This document shows positions 33,869 to 40,795 of a DNA stretch of 64,000 nucleotides, piece after piece. Both the position numbers and the translations under genes were made by a program. Numbering within the stretch: the stretch's first letter is position 1; every line of letters begins with the position of its first letter. This stretch comes from Sphingobium arseniciresistens (GTDB taxonomy: Bacteria > Pseudomonadota > Alphaproteobacteria > Sphingomonadales > Sphingomonadaceae). The DNA lies in NCBI GenBank assembly GCA_029167225.1, contig JARFNK010000001.1, positions 62,001 through 126,000 on the forward strand, read 5' to 3'. Under the pieces are notes generated by a model, which was not told where the DNA came from, ran no database searches, and saw nothing but the letters and a program-made list of their open reading frames with translations.

Positions 33869-34646
33869 GACTTATGATGCGTCTGAAACAAAGTTGTGCG
33901 ATATCGCTGACACTATGCCAGCATCGCAGAATTCCTCACTTTATGACCGCCTCATGGCCGTCATGCCGGCCGGCATGACGCGGAACAAATGGGCCGGATT
34001 GGCAGGCGTGAACCGCAACGTGTTCAACGATGTCAGAGAAAATGGCCGGCTGCGCAGCGACATTCTTGAAAAGCTTCTCGATGCGATCAATGTCAGCCTC
34101 GCTCAATTTGAAGCAGGCGCCCCCACTCCGCCTAGCGATGGGGACGTGGCACCTACGATCGAGCAGGTCCTACAGGCACCCGCGCCACCCTATCGCTCAG
34201 AGAATTCAGGCCGAGTAGCGATCTTGGGCACAGCCCTTGGCCACGACCAGAAATTCGGAAATGACGGAATGCCGAACATCGTCGAGATGACCGAAATCGA
34301 CCTGGGCGAGCAGATCGGATACCTACCACGCCCCGCGCGCATCCCATGGGATCGGGAGGTTTACGCCCTCTACATCGCCGGCATTTCCATGGAGCCGCGA
34401 TATGAACCCGGCGACCCTATCTTTGTCGATGTGCATCAGCATCCGGCGATCGGGGACGATGTAATCGTGCAGCTGCGCGGTGGCCCCGAAGGCCGGGTCG
34501 TCGCCGCGCTCGTCAAGCGGCTTGTCCGCAGGACCGCCAGCTATATCGAACTGGAACAATACAACCCGCCCCAGATATTCAGGCTTCCCATTGACGTCGT
34601 TGCTCGCCTGCAGCGAGTCATTCCCCGCAGGGAACTGCACGGCTGA
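33867..34646 (+). CDS. S24-family phage repressor (CI/LexA-like)
   Basis: About 259 residues from the ATG at 33867. N-terminal helix-turn-helix: SLYDRLMAVMPAGMTRNKWAGLAGVNRNVFNDV. A linker leads to a LexA/CI-type S24 domain with the nucleophile in AGISMEPRYEPGD (Ser174) and the general base Lys in AALVKRLVRR (Lys217). It should maintain lysogeny and be cleaved after RecA activation. The start is uncertain: ATG 33867 lies in the operator and has no ribosome binding site, so translation may be leaderless as for lambda cI, or start at ATG 33915. It is divergent from the Cro-like gene. Confidence 0.88.
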   Translation: MTYDASETKLCDIADTMPASQNSSLYDRLMAVMPAGMTRNKWAGLAGVNRNVFNDVRENGRLRSDILEKLLDAINVSLAQFEAGAPTPPSDGDVAPTIEQVLQAPAPPYRSENSGRVAILGTALGHDQKFGNDGMPNIVEMTEIDLGEQIGYLPRPARIPWDREVYALYIAGISMEPRYEPGDPIFVDVHQHPAIGDDVIVQLRGGPEGRVVAALVKRLVRRTASYIELEQYNPPQIFRLPIDVVARLQRVIPRRELHG

Positions 34647-34658
34647 CCAAAGATGGTG

Positions 34659-34710
34659 TCAGACTAATCTGCATGTCAGTATTGACTGACAGATTAGTCT
34701 GATGTTACGA
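34659..34710 (+). promoter_or_regulatory. Rightward promoter with nested repressor-type operator
   Basis: Nested palindromes follow the repressor gene: outer arms TCAGACTAATC / GATTAGTCTGA (34659-34669, 34692-34702) and inner arms TGTCAGT / ACTGACA (34674-34680, 34685-34691), the same half-site as in the immunity region. A candidate promoter TTGACT (34682-34687), 17 bases, TTACGA (34705-34710) overlaps the operator, so binding by the repressor would block it. Transcription would run into the gene at 34739. There is no T run, so it is unlikely to be a terminator. Confidence 0.6.
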
Positions 34711-34738
34711 CGCTTCCCGTCACCAACGGGAGGCCATC

Positions 34739-35200
34739 ATGCTCAAGGTCGAAACCAAATTCCCCTTTGTCGGCTCCATCGCCGCCTATGAAGGCATGCG
34801 CTGGCGCGTGCAGCGCCACAATGCGGACGGCACCGCCACCATCGCGCGCGACGGCACGTCCGCCAGCTTCACCCGCGACGCGCCGATCGCCGATCTGATC
34901 GACCCGGCGGAGGTGGACGAGAACGCCCGCATCACCCTGTTCGAACTGGGCGAGGCCACGCGCCGCCTGTGCGTCTTCATCGAAGAACATCTGCGCGGGC
35001 GGAACGAGGTGATCCTTGGCCTGCTGGCCCAGGTGCTCGCCTTCAACGCGCGCAAGGGGCTGATCCCCGGCCATCAGGACAACGCCCACATCGCCCAGTG
35101 CATGCGTGCCCTTGGCTGGCGCAAGCAGGGCTATTTCGGCGCCGGCCGCGACCGCAGCCCCGTCTACGTCCGCCCCGCCGTGGTGGAGGAGGCCGCGTGA
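34739..35200 (+). CDS. Hypothetical phage protein, first gene of rightward operon
   Basis: A 153-residue protein with a good GGGAGG ribosome binding site 8 bases before the ATG. The N-terminal half is beta-rich (YEGMRWRVQRHNADGTATIARDG). The C-terminal half contains ITLFELGEATRRLCVFIEEHL and ends in a motif ALGWRKQGYFGAGRDRSPVYVR, which looks like a small winged helix often found at the end of phage primase or VapE-type proteins. The protein probably binds DNA. It is the first gene after the repressor-type promoter and is coupled to the next by GTGA. Confidence 0.6.
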   Translation: MLKVETKFPFVGSIAAYEGMRWRVQRHNADGTATIARDGTSASFTRDAPIADLIDPAEVDENARITLFELGEATRRLCVFIEEHLRGRNEVILGLLAQVLAFNARKGLIPGHQDNAHIAQCMRALGWRKQGYFGAGRDRSPVYVRPAVVEEAA

Positions 35201-35406
35201 GCGCCCCCGAACCGATGCGCCAGCTCTCGGAAGGCGTGGTCGACGCCGTCGCCGCCCTGCGCCGCGCGCACGCCGAACTGGCGCTGGCCGATGCCCGGCG
35301 CGCGGCGGCAAGGGCTGAACTGGACGAAGCCCTCAATGCTGTCCACATAGCCGAAGCCAACGCCATCAAAGCGCATGAAGCCATGACAAAGGCGATCCAG
35401 CTGTGA
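35197..35406 (+). CDS. Small coiled-coil hypothetical protein
   Basis: A 69-residue protein with a GTG start overlapping the previous stop (GTGA). It is almost entirely helical and Ala/Glu/Arg-rich (LRRAHAELALADARRAAARA), predicted coiled coil. It ends with ATMTKAIQL-like residues (EAMTKAIQL) and overlaps the next gene by 4 bases. Function unknown. Confidence 0.5.
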   Translation: MSAPEPMRQLSEGVVDAVAALRRAHAELALADARRAAARAELDEALNAVHIAEANAIKAHEAMTKAIQL

Positions 35407-36074
35407 CCGTCCTGCAGAGCTGGGTCGGCGAACTGACCCTGATGCAGCAGACCGTGCTGCTCACCGCCATTCGCGGGCCGGACGGCCTGCCGAAATATGG
35501 CCCCGTCAAGATGCTGCTGCGCTGGTATCGACGCTGCATCCTGCTGTCCGCCATGGACAGGGCGGTGCTGCCCGATCCTCTGTGCGATGGCGGCGGATCG
35601 TTCACGGGCCCCAGCGTTTCCCTTGCCGCTCTGCGATCGTCCGCGAGCGCACGCCAATCCGCGCGCCGCGCCGAAGACTGGGCGCAGGACATGGACGATA
35701 TCCGCGAGCTTGGCGAGCCGTTGGTGTTCCGCGTGGAGGACGATCGCAATTGCTGGGGCCTGACTTTGGCCGAAGCCATTGCCGACCAGATGGAAGAGGA
35801 TGGCTGGGAACCACTGATGCATGATGTCGTCGGCCAGTATCTGCGCGACGTGGACGCCATCCCCCACCACTTCCAGATGCACCTGCTCCATGCCATCGAG
35901 ATCCTGGGCTACAAGCATCCCGATCGCCGCATCCGGGGCTGGTGGCACCAGACCTATGAACGCCTCGTGCATGACATGCATCTGTGGCCCGAGACGGAAG
36001 CGCAACTGGACAGGCGGCTTGGCGACAACCGGGACCAATGGCTGGAACGCAACGATCCAGCGACGGTGGACTGA
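35403..36074 (+). CDS. Hypothetical phage protein
   Basis: A 223-residue protein starting with GTG overlap at 35403. The N-terminal WVGELTLMQQTVLLTAIRGPDGLPKY motif followed by KMLLRWYRRCILLSAMD is a recurrent, apparently conserved segment of unassigned phage proteins. The C-terminal half contains HHFQMHLLHAIEILGYKHPD and a W-rich part (RGWWHQTYERLVHDMHLWPE) that looks like a catalytic or nucleic-acid-binding helical domain. No function is known to me. It is in the rightward operon. Confidence 0.65.
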   Translation: MTVLQSWVGELTLMQQTVLLTAIRGPDGLPKYGPVKMLLRWYRRCILLSAMDRAVLPDPLCDGGGSFTGPSVSLAALRSSASARQSARRAEDWAQDMDDIRELGEPLVFRVEDDRNCWGLTLAEAIADQMEEDGWEPLMHDVVGQYLRDVDAIPHHFQMHLLHAIEILGYKHPDRRIRGWWHQTYERLVHDMHLWPETEAQLDRRLGDNRDQWLERNDPATVD

Positions 36075-36076
36075 CC

Positions 36077-36190
36077 ATGCCCGCCCGCTTCTCACCCCTT
36101 ACCGCGCTGTGCATCGGCACCGTCTCCGCCGCGATCGTCGTCGGCGGATGGTGCGCCCTGATCACGCTCTGCAAATGGATCGCGCAGTGA
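36077..36190 (+). CDS. Tiny single-pass membrane protein
   Basis: A 37-residue protein (MPARFSPLTALCIGTVSAAI...) that is nearly all one transmembrane helix with a short polar N-terminus. It starts 2 bases after the previous stop, and its own stop overlaps the next GTG start (GTGA), which supports it as a real gene. Function unknown. Confidence 0.45.
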   Translation: MPARFSPLTALCIGTVSAAIVVGGWCALITLCKWIAQ

Positions 36191-36546
36191 CAGCCGCCCT
36201 CCGCCAGATCGTCCAGGCCGAGCGCCAGCGCCGCGCCGCCGCATGGAAGCGGGATATCGCAAAGGCATCCGGCGACAAGGCCCGCAAGCTGCAGGCCAGC
36301 GCCCGCGCGGACGACGAGATCTGGGCGTCGATCGAGCAGGCCACCCGCATCGGCTTCCGCCATTGCGATGCCGACGCGGCATGGCGCAGCATCTGCGCGA
36401 CCCTGGCCGCCGCCATTGCCCGGCACGACGCCGGCAAGCTGCCCCGCGCCAAGGTGCAGGATCTCCTCGCCCTGCGCAGATGGTTCTGGACCTGGGCACC
36501 GAAGGAAGCCGAGACCGGCGCGAGGCAGGAGGCCAAAGCCGCATGA
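36187..36546 (+). CDS. Hypothetical helical phage protein
   Basis: A 119-residue protein starting at GTG 36187 (GTGA overlap). An N-terminal basic helix (LRQIVQAERQRRAAAWKRDIAKA) is followed by ATRIGFRHCDADAAWRSICATLAAAIA and a C-terminal RWFWTWAPKEAE. It is helical and Arg-rich and may bind nucleic acid. No family recognised. It overlaps the HNH-like gene by ATGA. Confidence 0.5.
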   Translation: MTAALRQIVQAERQRRAAAWKRDIAKASGDKARKLQASARADDEIWASIEQATRIGFRHCDADAAWRSICATLAAAIARHDAGKLPRAKVQDLLALRRWFWTWAPKEAETGARQEAKAA

Positions 36547-36914
36547 TTCCCGCATGCCTCCGCATCGTCGTTATGACCCGCCTTGCCGAGCGGCAGCGCC
36601 TGCTGATCGGCGCGCGCAACGGACTGACCGCCCCATGCATCCTCTGGACCGGCGGACAGTCACGGGGCGGCAACCGACCCAAAAGCGGGCCTTATGGCTC
36701 AATCTGGGTGCCCGGTGTCGGCAGCGTGCGCGTGCATGTGGCGGCGGCATGGGTCCATGGCGTAATCCCCGACCTCCGCGTGCCTGACGGTTTCCACCTC
36801 GACCACCAGTGCGAAAGAACGCTCTGCATCGAGCAGTCGCATTTCGAACTCATCCCCAAGCGGCGCAACCTAGAACTGCGCTGGGAACGTCGTCGGCGGA
36901 AGGAGGCGGCATGA
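36543..36914 (+). CDS. HNH endonuclease-like protein
   Basis: A 123-residue protein. The C-terminal third carries an HNH signature: GFHLDHQCERTLCIEQSHFELIPKRRNLEL, with the H-x-D-H-x-C, C-x5-H-x-E and N-x-E pattern of phage HNH nucleases. The central region is basic. It could be a homing-type nuclease or a packaging/anti-host nuclease. The start ATG at 36543 overlaps the previous stop (GCATGA), and the next gene overlaps its end by ATGA. Confidence 0.75.
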   Translation: MIPACLRIVVMTRLAERQRLLIGARNGLTAPCILWTGGQSRGGNRPKSGPYGSIWVPGVGSVRVHVAAAWVHGVIPDLRVPDGFHLDHQCERTLCIEQSHFELIPKRRNLELRWERRRRKEAA

Positions 36915-37207
36915 GCGCCAGCGCTCCACATCCCGGCCTGATGACCGAGGAACAGGCCGCCAGCTGGCTCAGCATCTGCCCGCGCACGCTGCGCAAGCTG
37001 CGCACCGATGGCAAAATCCACTATGTCTTGATCCGGTCGTCCGTTCGCTACACCATGGATGACCTTGCCCGCTTCGTCGAAAGTGCCCGCACATGCCAGT
37101 CTATCAGCGCGAAGGCTCCCCCTACTGGTGGTACAGCTTCTCGATCGATGGTCGCCGATTTCGAGGCAGCACGGGCTGCACGACACAGAAGCAAGCGAAG
37201 ATCGTAG
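36911..37207 (+). CDS. Excisionase-like helix-turn-helix protein
   Basis: A 98-residue protein. Residues about 11-55 form a MerR/excisionase-type helix-turn-helix: MTEEQAASWLSICPRTLRKLRTDGKIHYVLI, followed by the RSSVRYTMDDLARFVES wing. The rest is low-complexity and overlaps the integrase gene in another frame by 115 bases. Position directly before the integrase supports a directionality factor (Xis). Confidence 0.75.
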   Translation: MSASAPHPGLMTEEQAASWLSICPRTLRKLRTDGKIHYVLIRSSVRYTMDDLARFVESARTCQSISAKAPPTGGTASRSMVADFEAARAARHRSKRRS

Positions 37208-38193
37208 AGGCCGAGAAATTCCAGGACGCGGTCAAGCACCCCGGAAAGAACGATCAGTGGCGGCTGCGCGAAGTGCTGGGCACCTATTGGGCCGAGCACG
37301 CCTGCAACGTCGAAAGCGCCAGCGACATCTTCTTCCATTTCGAATTGCTCAGCGAATTTCTGGGTCGCGACCTGCCGGTGGACCAGCTGACCAACGCGCT
37401 GTTGATGGACTATCGCGGCGCGCGGCGCGGCGGATCGATCAAAGTCACCGAGGCGATGAAGGAAGGCCGGCCCACGGCGTGGAACCGACGCATGGTGACG
37501 GCGCAGGGTTTCATCCGCGCCGTCAAGCCGCAGACGGTCAACCGGGATCTGGCCCACCTGCAGGCGGCGATCGGATGGGCGGCCGACGTTCACGGCAAGA
37601 CGGTGCCGCAACTCAGCTGGAAGCGGCTGAAGGCGAAGGAAGCCCCGCACCGCATCCGCTTCGCCGCCGCAGACGAGTTTGCCGCCCTGATGGAGGCCGC
37701 GCATCCGGCCATCCGGCCGATCATCCTGTGCGCCGTCACCACCGGCCTGCGCCGCGGCAACATCCTCATGCTCGATTGGCATCAGGTCGACCTGGCCGGC
37801 AGCACCATCACCCTGCCCACCGGCAAGGGCGACAAGCCGCACCTCGTCCGCATCGCGCCCGTCCTGCGTGCGGAGCTGGGCCGCACCAGGCCGAAGGACC
37901 GCAAGGGGCCGGTCTTCGATCTCACCAACTTCAGGAAGCGCTGGCAGGCGGCCGTGAAGGAGGCCGAGCTGACCGACTTCAAGTTCCACGACATCCGCCA
38001 CACCTTCGCAAGCTGGGCGCGCCAGAACGGCGCCGACCTCGCCGACATCTGCGACGCCCTCAACCACAGCAGCGTCAGCGTCACGATGCGCTACGCCCAT
38101 GTGAAGCCGACAGAGACGATGACGGCATTCGACAGGGTGGCGGATTTGCTCCAGGCACAATCCCGGTCACAATCGGCAAAAACAGGCAGCTAA
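37093..38193 (+). CDS. int: Tyrosine recombinase integrase
   Basis: A 366-residue site-specific integrase. An N-terminal arm-binding-like beta domain (GSPYWWYSFSIDGRRFRGST) and a core-binding helical domain precede the catalytic domain with R220 (TTGLRRGN), the H299-x-x-R302 box (HDIRHTFASW), His325 and the nucleophile Tyr334 (TMRYAHV). All catalytic residues are present, so it should be active. Its stop is 27 bases from the attachment site in tRNA-Arg(CCT), which it presumably recognises. Its start overlaps the Xis gene by 115 bases; the ribosome binding site is weak. Confidence 0.95.
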   Translation: MPVYQREGSPYWWYSFSIDGRRFRGSTGCTTQKQAKIVEAEKFQDAVKHPGKNDQWRLREVLGTYWAEHACNVESASDIFFHFELLSEFLGRDLPVDQLTNALLMDYRGARRGGSIKVTEAMKEGRPTAWNRRMVTAQGFIRAVKPQTVNRDLAHLQAAIGWAADVHGKTVPQLSWKRLKAKEAPHRIRFAAADEFAALMEAAHPAIRPIILCAVTTGLRRGNILMLDWHQVDLAGSTITLPTGKGDKPHLVRIAPVLRAELGRTRPKDRKGPVFDLTNFRKRWQAAVKEAELTDFKFHDIRHTFASWARQNGADLADICDALNHSSVSVTMRYAHVKPTETMTAFDRVADLLQAQSRSQSAKTGS

Positions 38194-38219
38194 AAATGGC
38201 TGTTTTCTGCGGGTTTCAG

Positions 38220-38243
38220 CCTAATCCCAGAACGGATTAGGAA
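38220..38243. other. Phage attachment junction (att) in tRNA-Arg(CCT) anticodon loop
   Basis: The tRNA part (anticodon stem-loop TCAGATTCCTAATC on the minus strand) joins phage sequence here. CCTAATCC (38220-38227) and GGATTAGG (38234-38241) form an inverted repeat with a 6-base spacer, suited to core-type integrase sites. The likely crossover is the anticodon loop TTCCTAA (38237-38243). Which end of the prophage this is (attL or attR) depends on convention. Confidence 0.75.
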
Positions 38244-38275
38244 TCTGATGCTCTATCCTGCTGAGCTACGGGTGC
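38234..38275 (-). tRNA. tRNA-Arg(CCT), 5' half only, interrupted by the prophage
   Basis: On the minus strand from 38275: acceptor strand GCACCCG, D arm GCTC-AGCAGGATA-GAGC, anticodon stem TCAGA and loop TTCCTAA with anticodon CCT (38239-38241). After the loop only TC matches a tRNA; CGTTCTGGG follows instead of the 3' anticodon stem, and no T arm (GGTTCGAATCC) or 3' acceptor strand is found before the integrase. The 3' half must therefore lie beyond the left window edge at the other end of the prophage. Confidence 0.85.
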
Positions 38276-38309
38276 CCGCTTGTGGCTCTATAATGCCCGG
38301 GGGTCCGGG

Positions 38310-38828
38310 TCAATTCCGCGCCTTGGCGGGAATCACGGGAAAGGGCAGCGGGGCGACTTCCACGCCTTCCTCGATGAGCGCGCGGGCTTCCTCCGGCGCG
38401 ACCTCGCCATGGATCGCGCTGTGATCTTCCTCGCCATAATGCATGGCGCGGGCCTTGTCGGCGAAGTTGCGGCCGACCCAGGTGGAATCGCGCAGCGCCT
38501 CCTGCTGGGCCTTGGCGAGCACTTCCAGCACGGCGCGGATCTGCGCCGGCTCCGGCATGTTCTGCACCGGCACCGGCGCGGAAGCCGGCGCCGGGGCTGG
38601 CGCGGCGACTGGCGCAACCTCTGTTTCGGCCGGAGCCGGCGGCGCGTGGCGTGACTGGTTCGACTTGGCCGAGACCGCCGGCGCCATCACCGCCTTCACG
38701 ACATCGCCATTGCCGCAGAGCGGGCAGGAAACGAGCCTCCTCGCCTGTTGCCCCTCATAGTCCCGGGTGGAGCCGAACCAGGCTTCGAACACATGGCCGT
38801 CGCCGCATTTGAGATCGAAGACGATCAT
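38310..38828 (-). CDS. DUF1178 family protein
   Basis: A 172-residue protein of the DUF1178 family. The N-terminus MIVFDLKCGDGHVFEAWFGSTRDYEGQ with CPLCGNGDVVK is the family signature (a small zinc-ribbon-like region). The middle part is Pro/Ala-rich linker, and the C-terminus has MPEPAQIRAVLEVLAKAQQEAL and AIHGEVAPEEARALIEEG. Function unknown. It follows the nitrilase gene with a 4-base overlap, an order common in sphingomonads. Confidence 0.9.
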   Translation of the reverse strand: MIVFDLKCGDGHVFEAWFGSTRDYEGQQARRLVSCPLCGNGDVVKAVMAPAVSAKSNQSRHAPPAPAETEVAPVAAPAPAPASAPVPVQNMPEPAQIRAVLEVLAKAQQEALRDSTWVGRNFADKARAMHYGEEDHSAIHGEVAPEEARALIEEGVEVAPLPFPVIPAKARN

Positions 38829-39655
38829 GACAGCATCACCCGTGCATCGATCGTCCGGCGATGCGCGAGCGCGGGGACGCGGGCGCGCACGTCATCGACG
38901 CGGCCAAGGTCCATCTCGACCACGGCCAGCCCGGCCTCCTCACCCATGTCGCAGAGGATTTCTCCCCAGGGATCGACGATCAGGCTGTGGCCATAGGTCG
39001 TGCGCCCATCGGCATGATGCCCAGCCTGCGCCGGCGCAATCACGAAGGCCCCCGCCTCGATCGCGCGGGCACGCAGCAGCACATGCCAGTGCGCGGCGCC
39101 GGTCGGCACGGTGAAGGCGGCAGGCACCGCCAAAATCGTCGCGCCGGCATTGCTGAGCGCACGGTAGAGATCGGGGAAACGCATGTCGTAGCAGATCGAC
39201 AGGCCGATCCGCGCCCAGGGCGTGTCGACCGCCACCGCCTGTTCCCCCGGCCCATAGACCGAGGATTCGCGCCAGCTCTCGCCCGTGGGCAGATCGACGT
39301 CGAACAGGTGGATCTTGTCGTAGCGGGCGCGGATCTCGCCGCTGCCGTCGATCACGAAGGTCCGGTTGGCCCAGCGCCCGTCGCTGCGCTCGTCCCGGAG
39401 CGCCAGCGAGCCGATATGCGCCCACAGGCCCGTGGCCGCCGCCGCCTCACGCACCGCGTTCAGCACGATATTGTCCGCCTCGCCCGTCAGCGTGGCGGTG
39501 GCGCGGGTGCGATCGCGATCGAGATAGCCCGCCATTTCGGGCGTGAAGATCATGTCGGCGCCCTGCCGCCTACCCTCCGCCATTGCATCGGTGATGGCGC
39601 GCGCATTGGCTGCGGGATCGATCCCGCTCGTCATCTGGAGCAGAGCGGTACGCAT
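38825..39655 (-). CDS. Carbon-nitrogen hydrolase (Nit-type amidase)
   Basis: A 276-residue nitrilase-superfamily enzyme with the catalytic triad in FTPEMAGYLD (E40), ARYDKIHLFDVD (K114) and LSICYDMRFPDLYR (C155). Length and motifs match the Nit1/NIT2 branch, which hydrolyses deaminated glutathione or omega-amides; the exact substrate is not shown by the sequence. It is cytoplasmic. It overlaps the DUF1178 gene downstream by ATGA and follows the glutaredoxin gene by two bases. Confidence 0.92.
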   Translation of the reverse strand: MRTALLQMTSGIDPAANARAITDAMAEGRRQGADMIFTPEMAGYLDRDRTRATATLTGEADNIVLNAVREAAAATGLWAHIGSLALRDERSDGRWANRTFVIDGSGEIRARYDKIHLFDVDLPTGESWRESSVYGPGEQAVAVDTPWARIGLSICYDMRFPDLYRALSNAGATILAVPAAFTVPTGAAHWHVLLRARAIEAGAFVIAPAQAGHHADGRTTYGHSLIVDPWGEILCDMGEEAGLAVVEMDLGRVDDVRARVPALAHRRTIDARVMLS

Positions 39656-39657
39656 GG

Positions 39658-39915
39658 TCAGAGGCCGAGCATCGGATCCAGCCGGCCCTCACGGTTGAGA
39701 TAGGCAAGGTCATCGCTGCCGCCGACATGCTGGCCGTCGATAAAGATCTGCGGAACGGTCGCGCCGCCATTGGCACGCTCAAGCATCTCGGCGCGCAGCG
39801 GGCCGCCCATGCTGATGTCATATTCCGCGAACGATACGCCCTTGTCGGCCAGCAGCGCCTTCGCGCGCGTGCAATAGGGGCAATAAGCCTTGGTGTAGAT
39901 TTCCACTTGCGCCAT
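39658..39915 (-). CDS. grxC: Glutaredoxin 3
   Basis: An 85-residue glutaredoxin with the C12-P-Y-C15 active site (YTKAYCPYCTRAKALL), then the GATVPQIFIDGQHVGGSDDL motif with the cis-Pro and glutathione-binding TVP and GG-D residues. It reduces disulphides with glutathione in the cytosol. It is in an operon-like row with ComF upstream and the nitrilase downstream. Confidence 0.95.
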   Translation of the reverse strand: MAQVEIYTKAYCPYCTRAKALLADKGVSFAEYDISMGGPLRAEMLERANGGATVPQIFIDGQHVGGSDDLAYLNREGRLDPMLGL

Positions 39916-39966
39916 CGTGGCCCGAACTCCTTGTTCCTACAGAGATTGGCGGTGCGCAGCGCTTTG

Positions 39967-40752
39967 TCAATCGCTGCCGTCCATCGCATCGGGCAGAACC
40001 CGCGCCCAGCAGAGCAGATGCACGGACGATGCCCCGCCTCGCCGCAACATCCGGGCGCAGGCGTCCGCGGTCGCGCCGCTGGTGTGGATATCGTCGATCA
40101 GGATGACGCAGCGTCCCTGCAGACGCGCTCTCGCGTCGGGATGGAGCGAGAAGGCCCCGCGTACCACCTTCGCCCGTGCCTTTGCGCCATGGCCGCGCAG
40201 GGGCGGCGTGCGGCGGGTGCGGCGGAGCACATCCTTGTCCACCGCGATCTTGCCCCCGCCAACACCACCGGCCTCGCCCAGCCGGTCTGCGATCAGCGCC
40301 GCCTGGTTGAAGCCGCGCCACCACAGCCGCCAGCGGTGCAGGGGCACCGGCACGATCAGCATCGTCGCGCGATCCGCATGTGGCAGATGCTTGCGCATAT
40401 GCCCCGCGATCAGGCGCGCCAGGCCGATCCGCCGGCCATATTTGAACTTGAGCGCCACCGTTCGCGCCACATCGCCATAAGCCAGCACCGCCCGCGCGCT
40501 GTCGAATGCCGGAGGATCGGCCATGCAGACCCCGCATTCCGCCCCTTCGCCCAGGGCCGGCGGCAGGGGCACCCCGCAGCGGCAGCAGCAGGGATCGCCC
40601 AGAAAGCGCATCCCACTCCAGCAGCTCAGGCAGAAGCGGTCGTCCTCCTGCACGATCACCCCGCAACCGGGGCAGCGCGGCGGCAGGGCATAGTCGACCA
40701 CGGCATCGAGCAGCGGGCGCAGCGTCCGTCGCAACAGGGTGGTGTCGGGCAT
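39967..40752 (-). CDS. ComF family phosphoribosyltransferase-like protein
   Basis: 261 residues from ATG 40752. A Cys-rich N-terminal zinc part (RCPGCGVIVQ, FCLSCW, CCCRCGVPL, CGVC) is followed by a helical LKFKYGRRIGLARLIAGHM segment and a PRTase domain ending with the PRPP loop VILIDDIHTSGAT. ComF proteins take part in DNA uptake in naturally competent bacteria; in many others the role is unclear. Divergent from the methyltransferase gene. Confidence 0.9.
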   Translation of the reverse strand: MPDTTLLRRTLRPLLDAVVDYALPPRCPGCGVIVQEDDRFCLSCWSGMRFLGDPCCCRCGVPLPPALGEGAECGVCMADPPAFDSARAVLAYGDVARTVALKFKYGRRIGLARLIAGHMRKHLPHADRATMLIVPVPLHRWRLWWRGFNQAALIADRLGEAGGVGGGKIAVDKDVLRRTRRTPPLRGHGAKARAKVVRGAFSLHPDARARLQGRCVILIDDIHTSGATADACARMLRRGGASSVHLLCWARVLPDAMDGSD

Positions 40753-40795
40753 CACCGCCCTTGTCCTATGCGCGCCGCTTCTGCACAAGGCCGCC

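Larger units (their letters stand above)
1..38243. mobile_element. Temperate siphovirus-type prophage, one end (left part outside window)
   Basis: A continuous phage gene set runs from the left window edge to a junction inside tRNA-Arg(CCT). Integrase and excisionase lie next to the junction. Leftwards come an S24 repressor with divergent Cro-like gene, a replication block, and a complete head and tail morphogenesis operon in the usual order (TerS, TerL, portal, protease, capsid, connectors, tube, chaperones, tape measure, tail tip). Most genes overlap by ATGA or GTGA, which is typical of phage operons. No lysis genes are seen, so they probably lie to the left with the second attachment site. 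No frameshifted structural gene was seen, so the prophage may be functional. Confidence 0.95.

Noticed and set aside
38180-38215. Terminator after integrase (AAAACAG/CTGTTTT arms)
   Set aside because: The 7-bp AT-rich stem with a long loop is weak and there is no T run beyond the stem; it may be an arm-type integrase or IHF site instead.
1-38243. Lysis cassette (holin, endolysin, spanins)
   Set aside because: None found. The 37-residue membrane protein at 36077 is far from late genes and too short to call a holin.
38194-38275. Group I intron in tRNA-Arg(CCT), known from Agrobacterium
   Set aside because: Only about 40 bases separate the loop from the integrase stop, too short for an intron, and no 3' tRNA half follows. 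A phage insertion explains it better.
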